Source: an uncultured Spirochaetales bacterium (lineage in GTDB: Bacteria > Spirochaetota > Spirochaetia > Sphaerochaetales > Sphaerochaetaceae). From it: a stretch of 64,000 nt of DNA. Below are positions 42,680 through 50,699 of this stretch, piece after piece; position 1 is the first letter of the stretch; each line of letters begins with the position of its first letter. The position numbers and the translations under genes are program-made. The notes beneath the pieces were generated by a model, which was not told the origin of the DNA, made no database searches, and was given only the letters and a program-made list of their open reading frames with translations. The stretch covers positions 1 to 64,000 of the forward strand of contig CASFDW010000007.1 in assembly GCA_949293595.1 (NCBI GenBank). The letters are read 5' to 3'.

Positions 42680-43294
42680 TTACTTGATAAAGATTTCTTT
42701 ACAGAGATTCGAGAATTCGAGAGCGGAATCGACTATTGTGAGAGGAATTCCATACTCTTCGCTCAGCTTGGTAAATCTTCCATCGGTGTTGGATGCCTTA
42801 AGAACGACCATCCAATCGCTAACGGGGCAAATCAAATCTATGATTCTCTCATTTCCGTTCGTGGGAAGCTTCGGAGCCCTCTTGTCCTGCTCGATGTGAA
42901 CGGCAACGATGGGCATATTCTGGGCCTGGGCCCTCTTGATCACTTCCTTGAGGTTGTTGATCTCGTCCTCGATCGTGATACCCGATGCACCGAGACCCTT
43001 GTCCGTTGTTCCGATGACAGCGACAAGAACCTTATACTTTCCGGTGTCGATCTCCTTAAGCCTCGGCTCCGGCTCGTCTTCGAGATAGAAATCTGTTCCC
43101 AACGTAAATGCCTTGGACAAGTTGATCAACAGCCTGAGCTGCTTGGATCCCGGACCCTGGCCTGCGGATGTGAGCAGGAACGGACAATCGTAGTTTTTGA
43201 TAGGATCACCTGTAACTGCGGCAAAAACAGTCGAAGGAATCGCAATCATCAACGTCAAAGCGACAAGCAATACGACAAAAACATTTTTACGCAT
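42680..43294 (-). CDS. secreted protein of unknown function (DUF6305-like), first gene of the PGA operon
   Basis: A 204-residue protein with a signal peptide ending STVFA near residue 25 and no lipobox. The mature part alternates beta strands and helices, with KVLVAVIGTTDKGLGASGIT and AQNMPIVAVHIEQD. From memory it resembles proteins annotated DUF6305. The fold suggests a small Rossmann-like or binding domain. It sits 21 bases before the permease gene, so it may be its extracytoplasmic binding partner, which is inference. AGAGGAGA precedes the ATG. Confidence 0.7.
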   Translation of the reverse strand: MRKNVFVVLLVALTLMIAIPSTVFAAVTGDPIKNYDCPFLLTSAGQGPGSKQLRLLINLSKAFTLGTDFYLEDEPEPRLKEIDTGKYKVLVAVIGTTDKGLGASGITIEDEINNLKEVIKRAQAQNMPIVAVHIEQDKRAPKLPTNGNERIIDLICPVSDWMVVLKASNTDGRFTKLSEEYGIPLTIVDSALEFSNLCKEIFIK

Positions 43295-43682
43295 TTTTTT
43301 TCTCCTCTATAGCATGTGGGAAAAATTATCCCTTGTTTTTATTGTAATACAAAAAAAAGACTCGTGGAAGAAAATTTTCGTTAAAATGCAACATAAAAAT
43401 TGAGCATTTCATCAATTTAGAAAAAAAATATTTTTTAATTCGCATTTTTTGTTGCAAACTAAAGAAATACTTAATTTTTTATTAAATAATTCTTTACTGA
43501 TTCGTTTTTTTTACTCTTGTGTATACATAAAAAAATTCGCATTTTTTTTATTTTTCCCACAAAATCCCTCTTTCAGCAAGTTTTTTGAATATTTAAAACT
43601 GAAAAAAACCAAAAGGATTTTTTGCATCATAAACGCAACAAAACCTGCCACCCGAATACAACCCTGGAATTATGAAAACAAG
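43295..43682. other. AT-rich intergenic region upstream of the PGA operon
   Basis: About 390 bases, strongly A/T-rich, with many A and T runs and no open reading frame that looks coded. It must contain the regulatory region of the ten-gene operon to the left. Repeated GCATTTTTT-like stretches occur at 43441, 43529 and nearby, possibly binding sites for an AT-preferring or nucleoid protein. Confidence 0.5.
43325..43352 (-). promoter_or_regulatory. candidate promoter of the PGA operon
   Basis: On the - strand TTGTAT and GATAAT are spaced by 16 bases, about 24 bases upstream of the AGAGGAG ribosome-binding site of the first gene. Confidence 0.4.
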
Positions 43683-43743
43683 GGGATAAAGGGTGACGAG
43701 ACACAGAGTGTCTCCGCAGGTAAATGCCTTCATCCCTTATTCC
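43683..43743. ncRNA. possible structured RNA element (three-way-junction-like)
   Basis: An outer 14-bp stem pairs GGGATAAAGGGTGA with TCATCCCTTATTCC (one A-C mismatch, two G-U pairs on the + strand). It encloses a perfect 7-bp hairpin GAGACAC-AGA-GTGTCTC and an unpaired or weakly paired segment. It does not match a riboswitch class I can name. Strand and function are open. Confidence 0.3.
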
Positions 43744-43760
43744 TATAAGAATGCCTGGAC

Positions 43761-43789
43761 AAAAAAAATCCCAACCTTCCGGCTGGGAT
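43761..43789 (-). terminator. terminator of ppdK
   Basis: On the - strand a 9-bp stem ATCCCAGCC/GGTTGGGAT with loop GGAA is followed by eight T, 20 bases after the ppdK stop. Confidence 0.9.
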
Positions 43790-43808
43790 CAAATGTGGCG
43801 GAAATGGA

Positions 43809-46514
43809 TCACTTCTCCGCGATTGCGGCCTGTGCCGCGGCAAGACGTGCTATAGGCACCCTGAACGGAGAACAGGAAACGTAGTTGAGTCCTACCTGCT
43901 GGCAGAACGCAATCGTCTTCGGATCACCGCCGTGCTCTCCACAGATTCCAAGCTTTATGTCGGGTCTGACGGAACGTCCGAGGCTGGCGGCCATCTTGAC
44001 AAGTTTTCCAACACCGTCGAAATCAATCGTCGCAAACGGATCGTAGTCATAGAACTGCTTGTCAGGATCGCTCACGTAGTGACCGAGGAACGATGCCGCA
44101 TCATCCCTGGAGAATCCGCAGGTCATCTGTGTGAGGTCGTTTGTCCCGAAGCTGAAGAACTCGGCCTCCTTGGCTATCTCGTCGGCTGTTATGGCCGCAC
44201 GCGGAACCTCGATCATCGTGCCGATCTTGTATTCTATCTTCATATGCTGCTCGTCGAAAACCTTTTCGATGACGGCAACTGCCTTCTCCTTGCAGTAATG
44301 GAACTCCTTCCAGATGCCTACAAGCGGAATCATGATCTCCGGATGGACGTCGATGCCCTGTCTCTTGACTATGATCGCGGCCTCGATGATAGCCCTGACC
44401 TGCATCTCGAGGATCTCAGGGTAGATTATCGCAAGGCGGCAACCGCGGAAGCCGAGCATCGGATTGAACTCATGAAGGCTGTTGATCTTCTGGGCGATCT
44501 CCTCTGCGGATATGCCAAGCTGGAGCGCCATCTCATGACGGGACGTATGGTCGTTCGGCAGGAACTCGTGGAGCGGAGGATCGAGAAGCCTGATTGTAAC
44601 GGGAAGGCCTCCGAGCTCCTTGAATATTCCGGCAAAGTCATCCCTCTGCATCGGCAGAAGCTCGGCAAGCGCGACCTCCCTTTCCTTCGTATTGTTCGCA
44701 AGGATCATCTTCCTCATCGAAATGATCCTCTGTCCGCCGAAGAACATGTGTTCGGTCCTGCAGAGGCCGACGCCCTCGGCACCGAGCTGCACGGCATGGC
44801 GCGCATCTGCCGGTGTGTCTGCGTTCGTGCGGACACCCATTGTCTTGATTTCGTCGACATATGTCATGAACTTCTTGTAATTCTGGAAAAGCTTCGATTC
44901 GGATTCCCTCATCGTGCCTTCAAGAACCTGCATGATCTCGCTTGGCTTCACAGGAATCTTCTGGGCATAGACGGCACCGGTGAAACCGTCGATGGACATG
45001 TAGTCGCCTTCGCTCAGAAGTACTCCGCCGACCTCGAGTGTCTTCTTGATCTCGTCGACATGGATATCTCCGCAGCCGCTGACACACGGGCATCCCATTC
45101 CACGTGCAACGACGGCGGCGTGGCTTGTCATACCACCACGGCATGTCACGATACCACGGGAAACGGCCATTCCTCCGATGTCCTCGGGGCTAGTCTCAAC
45201 CCTGACAAGAAGGACATCCTTTCCTTCCGCTGCAGCGGCCTCAGCCTCTTTTGCGGTGAAGTATATCTGTCCGCAGGCTCCTCCGGGACTGGCGTTGAGG
45301 CCGTGCGTGGCCTCCTTGCAACCCAGGTCGCGGATCACCTTGTTGTCAAGGATCGGAGCAAAGAGCTTGTTGAATTCCCCTGCAGGAACCCTGCTCACGG
45401 CTGTCTTCTTGTCGATGAGCCCCTCCTCCACCATTTCGACCTGGCTTCTGAGCCAGCTGAAGATGGTCCTTTTTCCATTTCTGGTCTGGAGCATGTACAG
45501 CTTCCCTTCCTGGATTGTGAACTCAAGATCCTGCATGTCGCGGTAATGCTTCTCCAGTGTTGTCCTTATGGTGCAGAGCTGCTCGTAGACCTGTGGGTTC
45601 ACCTGGCGCAGCGTGTCGATTGTCTGCGGGGTCCTGATTCCGGCAACAACATCCTCGCCCTGGGCGTTCATGAGATATTCGCCATAGAACTCATTTTCTC
45701 CGGTGGACGGATCACGTGTGAACGCAACGCCAGTACCGCTGGTCTCACCCATGTTGCCGAAAACCATGCACTGAACGTTCACTGCTGTACCGAGAAGACC
45801 GCGGATGTCGTTCATGAGCCTGTACTTTATCGCCCTTTCATTGTTCCAGCTCTTGAAAACAGCATCAATTGTCTTGAAAAGCTGGTATTCGGGATCGGTC
45901 GGGAAGTCCTCCCCCGTGCTTTTCTTATATATGATGTTGTAGCGCTTGATGACTTCCTTGAGGTTTTCGACATCAAGCTCGGTGTCGAAATGCTTTCCAT
46001 TCTCGTCCTTGACGGACTGGAGCGCATATTCGAACTTCGCATGGGGAACCCCCATGACAACATCGCCGAACATCTGGATGAACCTTCTGTAGCTGTCCCA
46101 AGCAAATCTTTCGTTGCCGGTCTTTTCGATTAGGGCCTGGAGCGAATCGGGATTGAGACCGAGATTGAGGACGGTGTCCATCATTCCGGGCATGCTCTGG
46201 GCAGCACCGCTCCTGACGGAAACAAGAAGAGGATTCTTCCTGTCGCCAAGTTTGGCACCCTGCAGTTTCTCCAGCTTCTTTAAATTGGCAAGCACCTGGT
46301 CCCTCATGCCCTCGGGATAGGCACCCTGATGCACGTCGAAATAGGCACAAGCCTCCGTTGTGATCGTGAATCCCGGAGGTACCGGAAGTCCGATGCTCGT
46401 CATATCTGCAAGGTTTGCACCCTTTCCTCCGAGGAGGGCCTTCATGTCGGCACTGCCTTCAGCACTACCGCCACCGAAAAAATACACGTACTTCTTTTTT
46501 TCTGTCTTACTCAT
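43809..46514 (-). CDS. ppdK: pyruvate, phosphate dikinase
   Basis: Interconverts pyruvate, ATP and phosphate with PEP, AMP and pyrophosphate, and supports pyrophosphate-linked glycolysis in many anaerobes. The 901-residue length is typical. The N-terminal ATP-grasp domain starts VYFFGGGSAEGSADMKALLGGKG. The central phosphohistidine domain has the motif GGMTSHAAVVARGMGCPCV, and the C-terminal PEP-binding barrel ends with GICGEHGGDPKTI. It stands as a single gene with its own promoter and terminator. Confidence 0.97.
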   Translation of the reverse strand: MSKTEKKKYVYFFGGGSAEGSADMKALLGGKGANLADMTSIGLPVPPGFTITTEACAYFDVHQGAYPEGMRDQVLANLKKLEKLQGAKLGDRKNPLLVSVRSGAAQSMPGMMDTVLNLGLNPDSLQALIEKTGNERFAWDSYRRFIQMFGDVVMGVPHAKFEYALQSVKDENGKHFDTELDVENLKEVIKRYNIIYKKSTGEDFPTDPEYQLFKTIDAVFKSWNNERAIKYRLMNDIRGLLGTAVNVQCMVFGNMGETSGTGVAFTRDPSTGENEFYGEYLMNAQGEDVVAGIRTPQTIDTLRQVNPQVYEQLCTIRTTLEKHYRDMQDLEFTIQEGKLYMLQTRNGKRTIFSWLRSQVEMVEEGLIDKKTAVSRVPAGEFNKLFAPILDNKVIRDLGCKEATHGLNASPGGACGQIYFTAKEAEAAAAEGKDVLLVRVETSPEDIGGMAVSRGIVTCRGGMTSHAAVVARGMGCPCVSGCGDIHVDEIKKTLEVGGVLLSEGDYMSIDGFTGAVYAQKIPVKPSEIMQVLEGTMRESESKLFQNYKKFMTYVDEIKTMGVRTNADTPADARHAVQLGAEGVGLCRTEHMFFGGQRIISMRKMILANNTKEREVALAELLPMQRDDFAGIFKELGGLPVTIRLLDPPLHEFLPNDHTSRHEMALQLGISAEEIAQKINSLHEFNPMLGFRGCRLAIIYPEILEMQVRAIIEAAIIVKRQGIDVHPEIMIPLVGIWKEFHYCKEKAVAVIEKVFDEQHMKIEYKIGTMIEVPRAAITADEIAKEAEFFSFGTNDLTQMTCGFSRDDAASFLGHYVSDPDKQFYDYDPFATIDFDGVGKLVKMAASLGRSVRPDIKLGICGEHGGDPKTIAFCQQVGLNYVSCSPFRVPIARLAAAQAAIAEK

Positions 46515-46546
46515 TAAAAAACCTCAAAAGCTTTTATGTTCAAACT

Positions 46547-46575
46547 ATCTTATCATGAAGCAAGGATATAAACAA
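46547..46575 (-). promoter_or_regulatory. candidate promoter of ppdK
   Basis: On the - strand TTGTTT and TAAGAT are spaced by 17 bases, about 33 bases upstream of the ppdK start codon, with TGAGG as a plausible ribosome-binding site. Confidence 0.5.
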
Positions 46576-46679
46576 GAAAGAAAAGATAATTACTTGCATT
46601 GTATGATAATACTCGACTGTTTTTGAAACAGGGTTCCATTTTTGGCATTTTGATGCACTTATTCCTGCTTACACAAGGA

Positions 46680-46709
46680 AAAAAAAGGACGCTCCCATCG
46701 GAAGCGTCC
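46680..46709 (-). terminator. terminator of the group-2 sigma factor gene
   Basis: On the - strand the stem GGACGCT/AGCGTCC with a 9-base loop is followed by eight T, 16 bases after the gene. Confidence 0.85.
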
Positions 46710-46724
46710 CAAATCCATCCTGAA

Positions 46725-47600
46725 TCATATCGCGATGGTGTAATCCTCGAGATCCATGCCCTTGCTGTTCTCCCTGAGTCTCTCAAGAGCCCTTTTCTCG
46801 ATCTGCCTGATCCTTTCCTTTGTGAGGCCGTAGCTCTCGCCTATCTCCTTCAGGCTCATCGGCTTGCGTCCGCCGATGCCATACCTCATCTCAACGATGC
46901 GTCTCTCCTTTTCGGGAAGAGTGAGAAGAAGAGCGTGCACGTCGTTCTTCAGGCTGTCGTCAACGACCTCTTCCTCCGGAGTCCTGGAAGGATCCACGAG
47001 AAATTCGGTGAGGGTGGAATCGCTGTCGTCCTTGCTCTTGATGTTGGAATCGAGATTGACCATGTCCTGCGTGATGTTGAGCAGATCCCGGACGAGGTCC
47101 TTGTCAAGTCCAGTCCGGAGCGCGATTTCGTCGACGTCGGTCCCGTCGTTCTCCAGCTCATGCATGATCTCGGTCTGGGCCTTCTGGATCTGGACCAGCT
47201 CGTTGGCCCTGTTCAAGGGAAGGCGGACAGCCCTCGCCTTTTCGCTTATGGCCTTCATTATCGACTGCCTTATCCACCACACGGCATATGAGATGAAATG
47301 GTATCCTTTCTCCGGTTCGAATTTCTCTAGAGCGGTTATGAGGCCTATGTTCCCCTCGTTTATCAGATCGGAGAGGGCCATGCCCTGTCCCCTGTATTTC
47401 TTTGCAACGGATACGACAAAACGTAGATTCGCATTTATGATCCTGTCGAAAGCCTTCTTGTCCCCTTCCTTCGCCTTCAGTGCGAGCTGGTATTCCTCTT
47501 CGTAGCTGAGCATGGGAATCCTGTTGATTTCATTAAGATACATGGAAAGGACCTCATCATCGCTATCCAAGAAAGCCGTATTCATTTTTTCGTTTGACAT
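46725..47600 (-). CDS. group 2 sigma-70 family RNA polymerase sigma factor
   Basis: A 291-residue sigma factor that lacks region 1.1 and the long non-conserved insertion of the primary factor at the left of the window. Region 1.2 begins at residue about 13 (DDEVLSMYLNEINRIP). Region 2 includes DLINEGNIGLITALEKF and the WWIRQSI helix, and region 4 includes LKEIGESYGLTKERIRQIEKRALERL. It should recognise promoters similar to those of RpoD and take over under some stress or growth phase. AAGGAGA precedes the ATG, and two TATAAT boxes lie upstream (about 47650-47680), so it may have tandem promoters. Confidence 0.92.
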   Translation of the reverse strand: MSNEKMNTAFLDSDDEVLSMYLNEINRIPMLSYEEEYQLALKAKEGDKKAFDRIINANLRFVVSVAKKYRGQGMALSDLINEGNIGLITALEKFEPEKGYHFISYAVWWIRQSIMKAISEKARAVRLPLNRANELVQIQKAQTEIMHELENDGTDVDEIALRTGLDKDLVRDLLNITQDMVNLDSNIKSKDDSDSTLTEFLVDPSRTPEEEVVDDSLKNDVHALLLTLPEKERRIVEMRYGIGGRKPMSLKEIGESYGLTKERIRQIEKRALERLRENSKGMDLEDYTIAI

Positions 47601-47763
47601 TGTTTTGTCTCCTTAAATACATATAAGAGAAAAGCATGCCAAGTTAATGAATATTATATCAATTCTTTGTATTATAAAGAAATACTAATGTGTAAAAAAT
47701 ATGTAGGAAAAACATGTTATGGGTCAAATCGACCCAAATGCCGTTTTCATCCCGTCACTTGTG

Positions 47764-48153
47764 TCATTTTGATACAGCAAGTCTCGAAATCGATTCTTCT
47801 GTGTCATTTTGGACCGGAAACACAATCTCGAGATTCTCAAGAAGCCTCATCCTTCCGGACGGGGTCTTGCAGAAGGGATTCCCGGTGAACGAGGATATGA
47901 ACTGTTCATAGCAGCATTTTATGAGATCGCTCACCATGTCACCTTCGGCAAGGGATATGAACGTGTTCTTCTTGGCGCAGAAATACCTCGCCATCTGCAA
48001 GCGGAAAAACAGAGGGAACTCCTTTCCGCAACCCGGATCCGAAATTCTTCCGAGGAAGGCATCACAGTAGAGGTCGAAAGCCTCTTCCATCATGCCTTTC
48101 TCCATCAGTTCCCTGGCTTTTGCAAATGTCTTCACTGATCCTTTGATATCCAT
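47764..48153 (-). CDS. 129-residue protein of unknown function
   Basis: A soluble, helix-rich protein (MDIKGSVKTFAKARELMEKG, FDLYCDAFLGRISDP) with six cysteines scattered over its length and no CxxC pair. The helical repeat near the N-terminus could be a single TPR-like hairpin, which is uncertain. The ATG at 48153 has GAGGTGG six bases upstream and was preferred to one 21 bases further up. It lies between the sigma factor gene and groES. I do not recognise a family. Confidence 0.6.
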   Translation of the reverse strand: MDIKGSVKTFAKARELMEKGMMEEAFDLYCDAFLGRISDPGCGKEFPLFFRLQMARYFCAKKNTFISLAEGDMVSDLIKCCYEQFISSFTGNPFCKTPSGRMRLLENLEIVFPVQNDTEESISRLAVSK

Positions 48154-48253
48154 GTGCAACCACCTCAACCACAAGATAATAAATCCATGGAAAAAGTTAA
48201 GTGTTTTACGGAAAAAATTTCATATGCGTGAAATTATTTCTCACCCAATGTCC

Positions 48254-48282
48254 TTGCCAGTTTGGAAAAGCTTATATATATT
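48254..48282 (+). promoter_or_regulatory. promoter of groES
   Basis: TTGCCA and TATATT are spaced by 17 bases, about 40 bases before the start codon. No CIRCE (HrcA) inverted repeat is visible around it. Confidence 0.65.
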
Positions 48283-48320
48283 ACATATGGAAGAAAAAAA
48301 TCATATCGAGGTGATATCTT

Positions 48321-48584
48321 ATGAAAATCATTCCACTTGGAGAGAGAGTCCTTCTCAAGGCGGCAAAGACCGAGGAGAAGACAGCTTCCGGAATCTTCAT
48401 TCCCCAGGCTGCACAGGAAAAGACACAGATTGCCACCGTCGTTGCGGTGGGCAACAGTGAAGAGATCACTGTGAAGGTCGGACAGAAAGTCCTTCATGAC
48501 AAGTATGCAGGAACCGAAATCAAGGACGGAGGCGAAGATTACCTCATCCTCAATTACCAGGACATCCTGGCGGTGATCGAATAA
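48321..48584 (+). CDS. groES: co-chaperonin GroES
   Basis: The 87-residue lid of the GroEL folding chamber. The start IIPLGERVLLKAAKTEEKTA, the mobile-loop core SGIFIPQAAQEKTQIATVVA and the end DYLILNYQDILAVIE are typical. AGGTGAT precedes the ATG. It is monocistronic, with its own promoter and terminator, and groEL is not adjacent. Separation of groES and groEL also occurs in other treponemes. Confidence 0.95.
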   Translation: MKIIPLGERVLLKAAKTEEKTASGIFIPQAAQEKTQIATVVAVGNSEEITVKVGQKVLHDKYAGTEIKDGGEDYLILNYQDILAVIE

Positions 48585-48593
48585 AGGTCTTTC

Positions 48594-48622
48594 GGGGTCG
48601 GACAGCATCCGGCCCTTTTTTC
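48594..48622 (+). terminator. terminator of groES
   Basis: An 8-bp stem GGGTCGGA/TCCGGCCC with loop CAGCA is followed by six T. Confidence 0.88.
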
Positions 48623-48626
48623 ATGC

Positions 48627-50699
48627 CTAGAAAAGGAAGTTCTCTATCTTGCTTCCGATATTTCCAAGCATGCAGTCCTCGGGAATGTAGCATTCGGGCA
48701 GGCTCTGAAGAAGCATGCGGCCGTAATTCTTGGACAGAATCCTGTTGTCAAGAATGAGCACGACACCCCTGTCATCCTCGCTCCTTATGAGTCTTCCGAG
48801 TCCCTGCTTGAGCTTGATCGCCGCCTCGGGCACGGTCAGCGACATGAACGACGAGGATCCCTTCATGTCCAGGTTGCGGCACCTGGCCTGGTATATCGGC
48901 GTTGTCGGCACGGTGAACGGAAGCTTGACTATTATCACCAGACGGAGAGTGTTTCCGGGAGCATCAACCCCTTCCCAGAAGGAAGAGGTTGCGAAAAGAG
49001 AGGAATCGATGTTTTTCTTGAACCTGTTCAGGAGGAGGTTCCTTGCACCTCCGATACCCTGGCAATACAGCTGTTCGTCAGGCAGGATCCCCTTCACGAT
49101 TCCGTACACATCCTCCATCATCCGCTTCGAGGTGAAAAGCACGAGCGCCCCTCCCCCGCTGTGGCCGATGGCCTCGGCTATCGCCTTCGAGGTATATTCG
49201 ATGTATTCGTCCGAGGCCTCGTTCCTGTACTGTCTTCCGTCCAGCGGAAGCAGGAGCATGAGGTTCCTCTTGTACGCAAACGGTGATTCGAACCCGCCCT
49301 CGAGCACTTCACGTCCGGAAAGTCCGACCTCTGATTTGAAATACTCGAAGTTACGTGATACCGCGAGCGTCGCGGAACAGAAGACGATGCTTCTCAAATT
49401 GTCATAGAATATCGTCCCGAGCTTGTCTCCCACGTTCATCGGGCTGATCCTCAGATCATATTTCGCACCCTGCCCGCGCTCGGCATACGGTATCTGTGAA
49501 TCGAAGTCGGAAAACCTGATCACATCCCTCAGGTTGTCGGAAAGGAAAAGCAGGGCCCCTGCCTGCCTCATCAGGTTGACGACATGCGGCACGTCGTCTT
49601 CTGACACATCATCCACAAGCATAGTGGACAGGACGATGTACAGGTCCGCCATGTCCTTTGCCAGGGACTCCGCGCTCTGAAGCACCGGCCTGACGACTGT
49701 GTAGACCTCCGGCGTGAGAAGTATCTCCGAACCCGGGTAGTTAGACAGCACCATCGTGAGCCTCTCATCGAAAAGCTGCGAATGCTTCCTCAGATCCCTG
49801 ATACGGGAGAGCGCATCCTTTGAAGAGCCAACCGTCTTCTCGTATCTGCCGAGATACTCGACAAGCGACATGTTGGCGAGTCTCGGATCCTTCTTTGTCA
49901 GAAAATCCAATATCGACTTGAGGTCGTCGAAACAATAGTTCCTGCTCAGTATCCCGGTGGCCTCGTCATCCAGGTGGTGTGCTTCGTCGAGGACGGCATA
50001 TCCGTACGCAGGAAGGATTGCGTTTTCGGAAAAATCCATGGAGCATTCCATCCTGTGCTTGCCATCGATGAGGAAAATGTGGTGGTTGGTGACCACAAGG
50101 CGCGCCTTCAACGCCTCCGCACGTGCCTTGTAGTAGAAGCATTCGTTTATATACGGGCACCTACGCCCCCTGCAGTCGTTCTCGTCGCTTGCCATGGACT
50201 GGAAGAAATCCATGAGGGTCCGGTCTGCGAGGTCGGTCTTCTCCCCCGTATTAGTGCTCCTGATCCATTTTGAGAACCTGGCCAGATCCCCGTCATCGTC
50301 AGCAGCGATGAGAGCGGACTGCTCCTCCATGTCCTTGAAACGCCTTATGCAGGCATAATTGCTGCGTCCGTACAAAATGGCGATGTTCTCCTTGAAGCCC
50401 ATCGCGGAAACCAATAACGGGATGTCCTTTTCGAAAAGCTGCTTCTGCAACGTGATGGTGCTAGTCGCAACCACAACCCTCGCAAGCTTGTCGGACATGA
50501 GCTTCTGCAAGGCAGGAACAAGGTATGCGAATGACTTTCCTGTCCCGGTGCCCGCCTCTATGACGGCGATCCGTCCTTCATTGAACGCCTTCCCGACAAT
50601 CTCCGCCATCTCGACCTGGCTGTCGCGATAACAATAGGATCCGAGCACGGAAGACAGTTCGCCGTCCGGAGAGAAGAAAGCCTCAAGAGACTCACTCAT
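48627..50699 (-). CDS. DinG/YoaA-type iron-sulphur DNA helicase
   Basis: A 690-residue superfamily 2 helicase of the XPD/DinG group. Walker A is IEAGTGTGKSFAYL at residues about 47-56. Four cysteines of the likely 4Fe-4S cluster are visible (NYACIRRF, then DCRGRRCPYINECFYYKAR), and the DEAH box is VLDEAHHLDD. The C-terminal helicase half ends with QGLGRLIRSEDDRGVVLILD. It unwinds 5'-3' and resolves unusual DNA structures during repair. It overlaps the start of the dinG-distal atoC gene end by 8 bases, forming one operon with the two-component genes upstream. Confidence 0.9.
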   Translation of the reverse strand: MSESLEAFFSPDGELSSVLGSYCYRDSQVEMAEIVGKAFNEGRIAVIEAGTGTGKSFAYLVPALQKLMSDKLARVVVATSTITLQKQLFEKDIPLLVSAMGFKENIAILYGRSNYACIRRFKDMEEQSALIAADDDGDLARFSKWIRSTNTGEKTDLADRTLMDFFQSMASDENDCRGRRCPYINECFYYKARAEALKARLVVTNHHIFLIDGKHRMECSMDFSENAILPAYGYAVLDEAHHLDDEATGILSRNYCFDDLKSILDFLTKKDPRLANMSLVEYLGRYEKTVGSSKDALSRIRDLRKHSQLFDERLTMVLSNYPGSEILLTPEVYTVVRPVLQSAESLAKDMADLYIVLSTMLVDDVSEDDVPHVVNLMRQAGALLFLSDNLRDVIRFSDFDSQIPYAERGQGAKYDLRISPMNVGDKLGTIFYDNLRSIVFCSATLAVSRNFEYFKSEVGLSGREVLEGGFESPFAYKRNLMLLLPLDGRQYRNEASDEYIEYTSKAIAEAIGHSGGGALVLFTSKRMMEDVYGIVKGILPDEQLYCQGIGGARNLLLNRFKKNIDSSLFATSSFWEGVDAPGNTLRLVIIVKLPFTVPTTPIYQARCRNLDMKGSSSFMSLTVPEAAIKLKQGLGRLIRSEDDRGVVLILDNRILSKNYGRMLLQSLPECYIPEDCMLGNIGSKIENFLF

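Noticed and set aside
43681..43745. The structured element as a known riboswitch (c-di-GMP, fluoride, TPP, glycine, guanidine)
   Set aside because: None of their conserved cores could be matched by eye on either strand.
43932..46133. A 733-codon open frame opposite ppdK
   Set aside because: It is a mirror of ppdK codon use. The protein lacks known motifs, and ppdK on the other strand is unmistakable.
47700..47770. Hairpin GGGTC/GACCC and repeated GTGTCATTTT downstream of the 129-residue gene
   Set aside because: The hairpin is short with a poor T tract and the repeat has only two copies; not enough to annotate.
48200..48320. Search for a CIRCE element before groES
   Set aside because: No TTAGCACTC-N9-GAGTGCTAA inverted repeat is present, so HrcA control is not supported here.
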